Shown: piece by piece, positions 41,433-50,054 of the stretch
Position numbering within the stretch: position 1 is the first letter of the stretch
Layout: every line of letters begins with the position of its first letter
DNA from: Burkholderia sp. OK233
Lineage (GTDB): Bacteria; Pseudomonadota; Gammaproteobacteria; Burkholderiales; Burkholderiaceae
DNA: 64,000 nt
Direction: 5' to 3'
Assembly (NCBI RefSeq): GCF_900230185.1
Contig: NZ_OCSR01000002.1
Location: 3,844,001 to 3,908,000, forward strand
Position numbers and translations under genes: made by a program
The notes under the pieces: generated by a model
What the model saw: the letters and a program-made list of their open reading frames with translations, nothing else
The model's database searches: none
Told to the model about the DNA's origin: nothing

Positions 41433-42713
41433 TTAGCCGATGTGCAAACGCAACAGATCGAACAGCTGTGAGCTTGCATACAGCAGCAAGCCGATAAAGC
41501 CGCCCACAATCGTCCCGTTGATGCGGATGTACTGCAAATCCTTGCCGATGTTCAGCTCGATTTGCCGTGACATGTCGCGTGCGTCCCAGTTCTTCACTGT
41601 ATCGCTGATGTGGCGCGTGAGGAACTGGGCAAAATCCGGCGCCATGGCGCGCGCCGCTTCTTCCAGATGGTCGTTCAGCGACTGACGCAGCGCGGGGTCG
41701 TGCGCCAGTTCCCGGCCTACCCACTGGCCCATCGCCATCACCCGGGCGTGCAGGGCCGAATCGCTGCTTTGCAGATCGCGTTTGAGCCATGCGCGCAATT
41801 CGCCCCACATGTCCTTCACGTACGTGCTGAGTGCTTCGCCTTCCACCAGATAACGCTTCAGTTCCTCGCCTTTCTGCAGGAATGCCGGATCGCTCTTGAG
41901 TTTGACGATCAGCTTCTGCGCCGCGTCGTCGAATTTCTGACGCAGCTGATGAGCAGGGTTCTCGCTGATCTGTTCGAGCATCCGGTTCACCGCATTGGCG
42001 ATCGCTTCGGCGCCTTTTTCGCCGAGCCACGCAGACGGCAGGATCATCTCCATCTTCGGATATTCGCTCTTCACCCATTCGACGATGCGCTCAGCGATAA
42101 ACTCGCGCGCCTGCGGTTCGCGCAGCAGCGCCACGACCTGTTCGATGCCGGCGTCGAGCAGTTCCTGATGACGGCCGTCCTTGGTGAGCGTGTCGAGAAT
42201 CGAGCCCATGGATTGGGACAGATCGACTTTGGCCAGCACGTCGCGCAGTGCGTCCTTGATGAAGACCTGGATGCGCACGTCGTCGGTCAGTTCGAGGATG
42301 CCGCCCGTCAGTCTGACCACGTAGTCGCCCAGACGCGCGGTATTGGCCGGCTTCGTCAGCCAGCCGGTGATGCTTTGCGCCGGGTCGTGTTTCTGGATCA
42401 GCCCGACCAGCGACGGCACGTCCAGAAATTTGTCCTGCACGAACACCGCGAGGTTGTCGGCGATCTTGTGCTTGTTCCTCGGAATGATCGCCGTGTGCGC
42501 GGAGACGATCGGGATTGGCACGCGGCGAAACAGTGCGACGACGGCGAACCAGTCGGCGAGCGCGCCGACCATGGCGGCTTCGGCTACCGCTTTGATGCCG
42601 TCCACCCAGAGGCCGCGCGGCATGAAGGCGGTCACAAGGAAAACGCAGGCGGCCGCCGCCAGCAACAGCAACGGGGTGCGCTTGGCCTTCTTCAGTTCGG
42701 TTTCTTTGTTCAT
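41433..42713 (-). CDS. DUF445 family membrane protein
   Basis: A 426-aa protein. An N-terminal membrane segment (LLLLAAAACVFLVTAFMP) is followed by the DUF445 hallmark AVAEAAMVGALADWFAVVALFRRVPIPIVSAHTAIIPRNKHKIADNLAVFV, then a long helical middle part and a second membrane helix at the end (GTIVGGFIGLLLYASSQLFDLLRL). The Asp-Trp-Phe in helix two is invariant in the family. The function is unknown. The start MNKETELKKAKRTP is preferred; no strong ribosome site is seen. It shares the strand with the AI-2E gene. Confidence 0.88.
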   Translation of the reverse strand: MNKETELKKAKRTPLLLLAAAACVFLVTAFMPRGLWVDGIKAVAEAAMVGALADWFAVVALFRRVPIPIVSAHTAIIPRNKHKIADNLAVFVQDKFLDVPSLVGLIQKHDPAQSITGWLTKPANTARLGDYVVRLTGGILELTDDVRIQVFIKDALRDVLAKVDLSQSMGSILDTLTKDGRHQELLDAGIEQVVALLREPQAREFIAERIVEWVKSEYPKMEMILPSAWLGEKGAEAIANAVNRMLEQISENPAHQLRQKFDDAAQKLIVKLKSDPAFLQKGEELKRYLVEGEALSTYVKDMWGELRAWLKRDLQSSDSALHARVMAMGQWVGRELAHDPALRQSLNDHLEEAARAMAPDFAQFLTRHISDTVKNWDARDMSRQIELNIGKDLQYIRINGTIVGGFIGLLLYASSQLFDLLRLHIG

Positions 42714-42908
42714 CGGCAGCAGGGCAGCGGGATTCGATTCGATTGGAATGTTGCGGCGCGATTGGGGCGCCGGTCCAGAAACGCGAGTGTAGCGCCGCTG
42801 TTCCGGCCGTGTGGCGCCGGCCTGGGACATTCTTTGACCCGCAGGCGCGGTAACATGAGCGCCGAATGAACCTTGAGTGACGATGCAATTGAACGGAATG
42901 GAGGCACA

Positions 42909-44051
42909 GTGATCAGGTTTCTGCACACCGCGGACTGGCAGATAGGCACGCAATTCGGCCAGTTCGAACCGGACGAAGCCGCGCATCTCGCGGAAGCGCG
43001 CTTCGAGACCGTGCGCCGGATTGCTGAGGAAGCGGCGGCGCGCAAGGTCGACGCCGTGCTGGTCGCCGGCGACGTATTCGACCTGCAGACCGTCTCGGAC
43101 ACGGTGATCCGCCGGTTGTTCGGCGCGCTGCAAGCGTTCTCCGGGCCGTGGATCATGCTGCCGGGCAATCACGATGCCGCGCTGGTCGAGAGCGTGTGGA
43201 CCCGTGCGCAGCGACTGAACTGCGTTGCGCCGAACGTGCGGGTGGTGCTCGAACCCGGTGTGGTGACGCTCGACGCCTGCCAGTGCGCGTTGCTTTGCGC
43301 GCCACTCACGCAACGCATCACTTACGACGACACAACGGGCTTCTTCGACACGACGGAGACGCCGCCCGGCTATCACCGCATCGGACTCGCGCACGGCAGC
43401 GTGAGCGGGATTCTGCAGGAGGGCATCGATTCGTCGAACCCGATCGCCCCGACGCGTGCGGCGAGCGCGCGTCTGGACTATCTCGCGCTCGGCGACTGGC
43501 ACGGTCATTTGCGCGTCGACGACCGCACCTGGTATGCCGGCACGCATGAGCAGGACCGTTTCCGCGCCAACGATCCGGGCTTCATGCTCGACGTCACGCT
43601 GGCCGAACCGGGCGCCGTGCCGTCCGTTGAAGCGGTGCGGGTTGGTAAATATCAATGGCATCGTTGGGAAGAGACGATCTCCGTGTCGACCGACGTCGAT
43701 TCGCTCAAACTGCGCCTCAGCGCGTTAGGCAGTCACGACGTGCTGCGGGTGACCGTAAGCGGCTCGACCGCGCTGGCCGAGGCCGAAGCAATCCACGTCG
43801 CGGTGGAAGAAACCCGTGCACGGGTGCGTGCGCTACGCGTCGATCTGAGTGGCCTGCAGGTGCTGCCCACCGCCGACGACCTCGCCGAACTCGGCGCGCA
43901 GAGCGGCTACCTCGCGAAGGTGGTGGCGCGTCTGCGAAGCTTGCAGGAAGACCCGCAGTCCGATCCGCAACAGGTCAAGCGCGCGGCGGAGGCGTTATTG
44001 CTTCTGGCGCGTTTTCAACGTGAACTGCCGCGCGAAGCGAGGTCAGCATGA
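42909..44051 (+). CDS. Mre11/SbcD-like DNA repair exonuclease (YhaO-type)
   Basis: A 380-aa metallophosphoesterase. Motifs: FLHTADWQIG (motif I, D-x-Q rather than D-x-H), VAGDVFDLQTVSD (motif II), MLPGNHDAALVESVW (motif III) and LGDWHGHLRVDDRTWYAGTHEQ (motif IV). It should bind two metal ions and cut DNA ends together with the ATPase encoded next. GTG 42909 has GGAGG 5 bases upstream. Its stop overlaps the next start (ATGA), so the two are translationally coupled. The rest of the protein is a helical capping and partner-binding region. Confidence 0.88.
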   Translation: MIRFLHTADWQIGTQFGQFEPDEAAHLAEARFETVRRIAEEAAARKVDAVLVAGDVFDLQTVSDTVIRRLFGALQAFSGPWIMLPGNHDAALVESVWTRAQRLNCVAPNVRVVLEPGVVTLDACQCALLCAPLTQRITYDDTTGFFDTTETPPGYHRIGLAHGSVSGILQEGIDSSNPIAPTRAASARLDYLALGDWHGHLRVDDRTWYAGTHEQDRFRANDPGFMLDVTLAEPGAVPSVEAVRVGKYQWHRWEETISVSTDVDSLKLRLSALGSHDVLRVTVSGSTALAEAEAIHVAVEETRARVRALRVDLSGLQVLPTADDLAELGAQSGYLAKVVARLRSLQEDPQSDPQQVKRAAEALLLLARFQRELPREARSA

Positions 44052-46672
44052 AGCTGGAAAGCATCGCGATTCAGGAGTTCAAGCAGTTCACCGGACGGCT
44101 CGTCATCGACGATCTGCAGCCCGGACTCAATCTGTTCACCGGCCCGAACGAGGCCGGCAAGAGCACGATCGCCGAAGCCGTGCGGGCGGTGTTCCTCGAA
44201 CGCTACAAGGCTTCGCATCTGAAAGACCTGCTGCCGTGGGGCAAGGCGAGCGGGCAGCCGTCGGTTGAAGTGACGTTCGATATGGACGGCACGGCATGCA
44301 GGCTCTCCAAGCAATTCGTCACCCGGCAGCGCTGCGAATTGAAGATTGGTCAGGCGGTGTTCGGCGAAGACGAAGCGGAAGACAAGCTCGCCGCGCTGCT
44401 CGGTTTTTCGCGCGCTGCGCGTGGGCCGCTGAAGGCGGAAAACGCCGGTGTTCCCGGGCTGTTGTGGGTGCAACAAGGCGGCACGCAGGAGGTGCGCGAT
44501 TCCACGGGACATGCGGCGCAGTATCTGCGCGATGCGTTGTCGCAACTCTCGGGCGGCAATGAATCGGCGGGTGAGGACGCGCTGATCGCGGCGGTGCAGC
44601 GCGAACTCCGGCAACTGCTCACGGCGCGTACGCAGAAATCCACCGGCCCATTGGCCGAGGCCGAACAGGCGTTGGCGGCGCTGATCGAAGAGCGTGACGA
44701 TCTGGAGCAGCAGCGCCAGCAGTTCGACGAGAACATCGTGCGGCTTGCTATGCAGCAGGAAGCCTTCGAGGACGCGCAACGCAAGCGCCCCTGGGAGCTT
44801 CATGAGCAGAAGGCCGTGCAGGCGCAACAGCGCGCCGATGCCGCGGCAGAACTCGAACGCAGTCTTCAGGGGCTCTCGCAATCGCTGCAATTGAAGGATG
44901 CAGAGTTAGCGCTTTCGTTACAGCAGGAACAGGCGGCGACTGAACTCGAAGCCGCCGTTGCACGCGAGCGGCAGCAACTCGACACCGCACGAGCCAATGT
45001 TTCGGCCGTGCAGAATGAGCATTTGCAGGCTCAGGCGAGCGTGGCGAAATTTGAACAGGCGTCCGCCGATGCCAACCGTGCGTACGAACTGGCGAACGCC
45101 GCGGTAACCGCGGGCGATTTGCGCAGTCAGATCGCTCTGCATCGCACCGAGAGCGAGCGGCTTGAAGCGTCGATCGCGGCCGCCGGCAAGGCGAACGAGG
45201 CCGTGCTGGGGGCGACGCGCGCAGCGGCCGCGCTCGAGATCGACGGGGCGCAATTGAAGCGGCTCCAATCGCTCGATGCGGAATTGACCGTGCTGCGTGC
45301 GCGGACCGAAGCGGCGATGACGCGGATCGAATACCGGTTGAATGGCGCGATCACCGTCGGCGATGCGAAGGTGAGCGGCGAGGGCGTGCTGCGGCTCGAC
45401 GAGGAGAAACTGATCGGTCTTGGCGAGCTCGGTGAGTTGCGCGTGATTCCGGGCGTTTCCGATCTGTCGGCACAGTTGTCCGAGTTGGCGTTGCTCGAAG
45501 CCCAGCATGCGCAGTTGTTGCAGACGCTGGGCGTGGCGTCGCTGGGTGAGGCCGAGGCCAGGCACGAGCAGTGGAAAACGCTGGTCGCGCAGCAGAAAAG
45601 CCAGGCGAAGATTCTAGAGGTGCATGCGCCGCAGGGTATCGACGCGCTGCGCGCTGCGTTGGCTTCAGCGGATGCGCGATTGCAATCGGCTAATGGAAGG
45701 TTGACGGCCTTGCCCGATGTCTCCGCTGCGCCACCGCTCGACGAGGCTCGCCGCAACGCTGACATCGCGCGTGATGCACTGGACGCCGCCAGAAAAGTAT
45801 TGGAGCAGGCGGCGGAAAAGCGCTCGACTTCTACGGCCACGACGGAATCGCTTGCCGCGCAGCTCCAGCGCAAGGAAGCGCAACTAGGCGACGAAGCGTT
45901 CTGCCGCAACCGCGCGCAGTGGCAGACAAAAATCGTCGAGCAGCGCGTGCAGGTCGAGGCGTTGAAGAAACAGCTCGAAGGGAGAGCGCGCGAACTGGAG
46001 GCGGCGCGTCTCGACGATCCGGCGGCTGAGGCGAAGCGCTATCGTGCGTCGGCGGAACTCGCGCGTAACGAACAGCACACGCGGCAACTACGGATCGCTG
46101 AGTTGCGCAGTCAACTGGAGACGGTCGGCGCGTCCGGGCTGGGGGAGCGTCTTGCGACGGTGAAGGCGTCGGTGGAGCAGGCCACGCGGCGCAAGGAAGA
46201 ACTCAGCTTGCGGGCGAGCGCTTTGAGTCTGCTCGACGAAGTGCTTGTCGACGAACGTGACGCGGCGGTAGCGCAACTGCGTGCGCCGTTGACCGAGCGA
46301 CTCGGGCACTATCTGAAGCGGATTTTCCCGCAGTCGACGATTGCGCTCGGCGACGATCTGAGTCCGGCGACGCTGGATCGCTATGGCCGCGCGGATACGC
46401 TCGATGCGTTGAGCTTCGGTACGCGGGAGCAACTCGGCATTCTGACGCGGCTGGCGTATGCGGATCTTTTGAAGGCGTCGGGCCGACCCACCTTGCTGAT
46501 GCTCGACGATGCAGCCGTGCATACCGATGCGACGCGGCGCGATGCGATCAAGCGGGCGTTGATCGATGCGGCTACGCGGCACCAGATCCTGGTGTTCACG
46601 TGCCATCCTGAGCTCTGGGACGATCTCGGCGTCAGGCAGCGGGCGATTGAGGATTTGAAGGTGGCGGCATAG
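44048..46672 (+). CDS. Rad50/SbcC-like ATPase (YhaN-type)
   Basis: An 874-aa ABC-type ATPase split by a long coiled coil. Walker A: FTGPNEAGKSTIAEAV at residues about 28-43. Signature: SFGTREQLGILTRLAYADLL near residue 790. Walker B/D-loop: PTLLMLDDAAVHTDATRRD. About 600 residues of coiled coil lie between, rich in Gln/Glu/Arg. I see no CxxC zinc hook at the apex, unlike SbcC/Rad50. Partner is the nuclease encoded just upstream (4-base overlap). The complex would process DNA ends or unusual structures; whether it is a repair or a defence unit is not established. Confidence 0.88.
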   Translation: MKLESIAIQEFKQFTGRLVIDDLQPGLNLFTGPNEAGKSTIAEAVRAVFLERYKASHLKDLLPWGKASGQPSVEVTFDMDGTACRLSKQFVTRQRCELKIGQAVFGEDEAEDKLAALLGFSRAARGPLKAENAGVPGLLWVQQGGTQEVRDSTGHAAQYLRDALSQLSGGNESAGEDALIAAVQRELRQLLTARTQKSTGPLAEAEQALAALIEERDDLEQQRQQFDENIVRLAMQQEAFEDAQRKRPWELHEQKAVQAQQRADAAAELERSLQGLSQSLQLKDAELALSLQQEQAATELEAAVARERQQLDTARANVSAVQNEHLQAQASVAKFEQASADANRAYELANAAVTAGDLRSQIALHRTESERLEASIAAAGKANEAVLGATRAAAALEIDGAQLKRLQSLDAELTVLRARTEAAMTRIEYRLNGAITVGDAKVSGEGVLRLDEEKLIGLGELGELRVIPGVSDLSAQLSELALLEAQHAQLLQTLGVASLGEAEARHEQWKTLVAQQKSQAKILEVHAPQGIDALRAALASADARLQSANGRLTALPDVSAAPPLDEARRNADIARDALDAARKVLEQAAEKRSTSTATTESLAAQLQRKEAQLGDEAFCRNRAQWQTKIVEQRVQVEALKKQLEGRARELEAARLDDPAAEAKRYRASAELARNEQHTRQLRIAELRSQLETVGASGLGERLATVKASVEQATRRKEELSLRASALSLLDEVLVDERDAAVAQLRAPLTERLGHYLKRIFPQSTIALGDDLSPATLDRYGRADTLDALSFGTREQLGILTRLAYADLLKASGRPTLLMLDDAAVHTDATRRDAIKRALIDAATRHQILVFTCHPELWDDLGVRQRAIEDLKVAA

Positions 46673-46717
46673 GGCGTCTTGCGACGCTTTGATTTCGTTG
46701 AATGACTCGGGAACGTC

Positions 46718-46907
46718 ATGACTCAACTCTATCGCGGCATGGATCAAGCGGCGCTGCGTGCAGCCTACGACAACGTGGCGGCACGCCGGCGAGCAGACAG
46801 ACTTTGTGCCGCTCGCCGGGTGTAATCACTTTACGATTCTTGAGAATCTTGCTCGGGCGGATGGGGTGCAAATGGGGGCGTTGGTGAGGGGGATGGCGCG
46901 AAAGTAA
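46718..46907 (+). pseudogene. Remnant of an alpha/beta-hydrolase gene with large internal deletion
   Basis: The ATG at 46718 opens MTQLYRGMDQAALRAAYDNVAA, which matches the start of arylformamidase-like alpha/beta hydrolases. After a frame change near 46788 the sequence reads GEQTDFVPLAGCNHFTILENLARADGVQMGALVRGMARK and stops at 46907. The second part has the catalytic-histidine motif NHFTILENL of the same family's C-terminus. The middle, about 220 codons including the catalytic serine, is gone. It looks like a recent deletion that fused both ends. Confidence 0.75.
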
Positions 46908-46917
46908 CCCACTGTGC

Positions 46918-48708
46918 TCATTCATACCACCGCGGCGTGTAAACCCATTCACCGCCATCGACACCGTTAGCAAACGCGCGTGTCGTCGACGACCCCACGA
47001 TCACCATCGTGCGCATGTCCACATCTGACGAACGCAGTTCACCGAGCGTGATCGTGCGCAGCGTGCTGCCCGGTCTGCCGATATCGCGACCGAGCACCAC
47101 TTTCGTAGCCGCAGCGCGATATTCCCGCACGATGTCCAGCGCTTTATCCAACTGCCAGGGCCGCGCACGAGAGATCGGGTTGTAGAAAGCCATCACCAGA
47201 TCCGCTTCGGCCGCATGCCTGAGGCGCTTTTCGATGATGCTCCACGGTTTCAGATTGTCGGATAGCGACAGCATGCAAAAGTCATGGCCTAACGGCGCGC
47301 CGGCTTGCGCCGCAGTCGCCATGGCAGCGGACACCCCCGGCACGATGGCGAGTTGAACCGCGCGCCAGTCAGCGTTCGTCGAACCGCCTTCTTCAAGCGC
47401 CTCAAGCACGGCAGCCGCCATCGCAAACACGCCGGGATCGCCCGACGACACCATCACCACTGACCGTCCAGTGCTCGCGAGTTCGAACGCATGGCGCGCC
47501 CGCTGCATCTCTTCGCGATTGTCTGTGCCGTGTACGCGTTGGTCGGCACGCAAGGGGCCGGCCATTTTCACGTAGGTTTCGTAGCCAAGAATATCGGTGG
47601 CTTCGTTCAGCGCTGTTCGAGCGGCGGGCACCATCAGGTCGGCGCTACCGGGACCGAGGCCGATCACGGTCAAGCGGCCGCGTGTACGGCCAATCGTGTC
47701 CGGGTCAATTGCCAGCGCGGCCAACGCGAGCGCGACTCCTGCGTCCGCGTCGTCATGCAAGGTTTGATAAGGGACGCGCAGCGCGGCATGCAGCAAATTG
47801 CCCGGCGGCTCGCCGTCTTCCGGGCGCGGCTGAGCAAAACGCAGCGGCACGCTCAGGCTCGCCGCGGCATCGGCGAGCGCCGGGTTCGCCATATGTTCGG
47901 AAGAAGCGAGCAATGCCGCGAGCGAAAGCGTCGCAAGACCATGCGCGTCCAACACCTCGCGCACGAGCGCAGCGATTCGCTCGCCGGAACCCGTCTGCGC
48001 ATCTGAACTGAGATTTGCGCCAAGGTCCGCCTCCGTATTGGAATGCGCACCAGCACCCGGAACAGTCACCGCGGCCACCACACTCCGCGGATGAATCACC
48101 AACTCATCATCGCGCCCATCCCACACACGCGGCGTCACGCGAATCGCCAGACGTGCCGATTCCGAGCGAGACAGTTGCGCGTCATCGAGCCACGGCGCTT
48201 CACCCTCGATGCGCGTGCTTTCTCCGGCCAGCAGATCCGAAACAAAACGCTTACCTTGCGCTAAATCCGCAAGCGCATAGCCTTCAGGCGGATTGAGCAC
48301 ACACGTTCCGAAGCGCAATTCGCCACTTGTCGTAATCGCAGGCGGCACAGCCAACGCAGCCGCAACCTCGCGAGCCATCACGTTGACGCCGGCAAGGCCG
48401 CCGAGCAACGGCACGACCGCACTGCCGTCTTCTGCAACGGCCAGCACCGGCGGCTCGACGCCCTTATTCGACAACAACGGCGCGACGCAACGAATCACGA
48501 TCCCGGCGGCGCACAACGCGATGACCGGCGTACCGCGCGCATACAGATCACACAGATGCGCGCGGAGTTCCGTGTACGAGACGTCAGCCTCGACTCGGCC
48601 CTGCAAGGCATGCACCTGGCAACCGGCATACAGCATCTGGATACGTCGTGCGGTCTCCAACGCGCCCGCACCGAGAATCACGATTGCGGGCGGCGTCAAC
48701 CTTGCCAT
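46918..48708 (-). CDS. cobJ: CbiG/CobE-CobJ fusion: precorrin-3B C17-methyltransferase with N-terminal CbiG-like domain
   Basis: A 596-aa fused protein. The N-terminal half is CbiG-like (VILGAGALETARRIQMLYAGCQVHALQGR, GTPVIALCAAGIVIRCVAPLLSNKGVEPPVLAVAEDGSAVVPLLGGLAGVN). This resembles the CobE/CbiG family, whose N-terminal part opens the delta-lactone in the anaerobic route. The C-terminal half, from about 348 (GRLTVIGLGPGSADLMVPAARTALNEATDILGY), is CobJ: an SAM-dependent methyltransferase that contracts the corrin ring in aerobic bacteria. Its start overlaps the end of cobI by 13 bases. Confidence 0.93.
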   Translation of the reverse strand: MARLTPPAIVILGAGALETARRIQMLYAGCQVHALQGRVEADVSYTELRAHLCDLYARGTPVIALCAAGIVIRCVAPLLSNKGVEPPVLAVAEDGSAVVPLLGGLAGVNVMAREVAAALAVPPAITTSGELRFGTCVLNPPEGYALADLAQGKRFVSDLLAGESTRIEGEAPWLDDAQLSRSESARLAIRVTPRVWDGRDDELVIHPRSVVAAVTVPGAGAHSNTEADLGANLSSDAQTGSGERIAALVREVLDAHGLATLSLAALLASSEHMANPALADAAASLSVPLRFAQPRPEDGEPPGNLLHAALRVPYQTLHDDADAGVALALAALAIDPDTIGRTRGRLTVIGLGPGSADLMVPAARTALNEATDILGYETYVKMAGPLRADQRVHGTDNREEMQRARHAFELASTGRSVVMVSSGDPGVFAMAAAVLEALEEGGSTNADWRAVQLAIVPGVSAAMATAAQAGAPLGHDFCMLSLSDNLKPWSIIEKRLRHAAEADLVMAFYNPISRARPWQLDKALDIVREYRAAATKVVLGRDIGRPGSTLRTITLGELRSSDVDMRTMVIVGSSTTRAFANGVDGGEWVYTPRWYE

Positions 48709-49427
48709 TTTTCCCCCGGCACCACGAGCAGCGAAAAATACGGCGACGCCATCGGATCGACCTCGTCAAGCGGCACGATGCGCTGATTGCCCATCGTCGC
48801 ACGTTCGACATAAAGCGCACGATGCGCGAGCCCCAGTTCACCGAGCACGCGCCGCACCTTATCGAAATTGCGGCCCAGTTTCATGATGACGGCAGCGTCC
48901 GCATCGGCGAGACGCCGGCGTAGTTCGTCTTCAGGCAACACGCCGGAGAGCACCGACAAACTCTGATTGCGATACACCAGCGGCGAGCCGAGTACCGCTG
49001 CACCGCCGAGCATCGAGCACACGCCCGGCACGACTTCGGCCTCGAAACGCGCCGCGAGGCGGTCGTGCAAATACATATACGAGCCGTAGAAAAATGGATC
49101 GCCTTCGCAAATCACCGCAACGTCGCGGCCCGCGTCGAGATGGCCGGCGACGATCTCCGCAGCAGTGTCATAGAAGTCGGCGATGATCGCCTCATACGAA
49201 AGCGGCGGTTCGAGCGCTTCGGTCGTGACGGGGTAAACGAGCGGCAGATGCTGTTGAGCGTCATGCAGATGCGCCTCGATGATGCTGAAGGCGTTGCCCT
49301 TCTTACCCTTCGCGACGAAATACGCGACCACGGGTGCCGCTTTCAGCAAACGCAGCGCTTTCAGTGTGATGAGTTCCGGGTCGCCGGGGCCGACGCCCAG
49401 TCCGAATAAACGTCCTTGTACCGTCAT
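48696..49427 (-). CDS. cobI: Precorrin-2 C20-methyltransferase
   Basis: A 243-aa tetrapyrrole methylase. It has the family start RLFGLGVGPGDPELITLKALRLLK and the SAM-binding segments ICEGDPFFYGSYMYLHDRL, VVPGVCSMLGGAAVLG and IMKLGRNFDKVRRVLGELGL. It adds the C20 methyl that is later removed during ring contraction. It begins right after the cobH stop at 49428 and ends within the start of cobJ, so translation is coupled. Confidence 0.96.
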   Translation of the reverse strand: MTVQGRLFGLGVGPGDPELITLKALRLLKAAPVVAYFVAKGKKGNAFSIIEAHLHDAQQHLPLVYPVTTEALEPPLSYEAIIADFYDTAAEIVAGHLDAGRDVAVICEGDPFFYGSYMYLHDRLAARFEAEVVPGVCSMLGGAAVLGSPLVYRNQSLSVLSGVLPEDELRRRLADADAAVIMKLGRNFDKVRRVLGELGLAHRALYVERATMGNQRIVPLDEVDPMASPYFSLLVVPGEKWQG

Positions 49428-50054
49428 TTACTCGACCTCCGTCGCCAGCGCGTTCACGGCAGCGGCGGCCATCGCGCTGCCGCCGCGTCGACCGTGAACC
49501 ACCACGAAGGGCACGCCGCGGCTGTCTTCAGCGAGCATCGCTTTCGATTCGGCCGCGCCGACAAAACCGACCGGAAAACCGAGGATCAGCGCGGGTTTCG
49601 GCGCGCCGGCATCGAGCATGTCGAGCAGATGAAAGAGGGCGGTCGGCGCGTTGCCGATCACGACGACGCTGCCGGCCAGCCGCGGCCGCCACAATTCGAG
49701 CGCGGCGGCCGAGCGCGTATTGCCGAGTTCGCGCGCGAGCGCGGGCACGTCCTGATGCGTGAGCGTGCAGATCACGTCGTTGTTCGCCGGCAGTCGCGCG
49801 CGCGTGATGCCTTGCGCCACCATACCGGCATCGCACAGAATCGGCGCGCCTTGCGCCAGCGCCGTACGGCCCGCGGTGCCTGCGCCTTCGGAAAACTGAA
49901 GATCTTCAGCGACGTCGACCATGCCGCAGGCGTGGATCACGCGCACCGCGAGTTTCTCGAGGTCGGCGGGGATGCGCGACAGGTCGGCCTCCGCACGTAT
50001 CGTCGCGAAGGATTGGCGATAGATCTCCTGACCGTCGCGAATGTAATCAAGCAT
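49428..50054 (-). CDS. cobH: Precorrin-8X methylmutase
   Basis: A 208-aa enzyme that moves a methyl from C11 to C12 in precorrin-8x to give hydrogenobyrinate. Signatures: HACGMVDVAEDLQFSEGAGTAGRTALAQGAPILCDAGMVAQGITRARLPANNDVICTLTHQD (with the active-site His) and IGNAPTALFHLLDML, GFPVGFVGAAESKAMLAE. It has standard length. Its start overlaps the cobG stop by 8 bases. Confidence 0.97.
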   Translation of the reverse strand: MLDYIRDGQEIYRQSFATIRAEADLSRIPADLEKLAVRVIHACGMVDVAEDLQFSEGAGTAGRTALAQGAPILCDAGMVAQGITRARLPANNDVICTLTHQDVPALARELGNTRSAAALELWRPRLAGSVVVIGNAPTALFHLLDMLDAGAPKPALILGFPVGFVGAAESKAMLAEDSRGVPFVVVHGRRGGSAMAAAAVNALATEVE

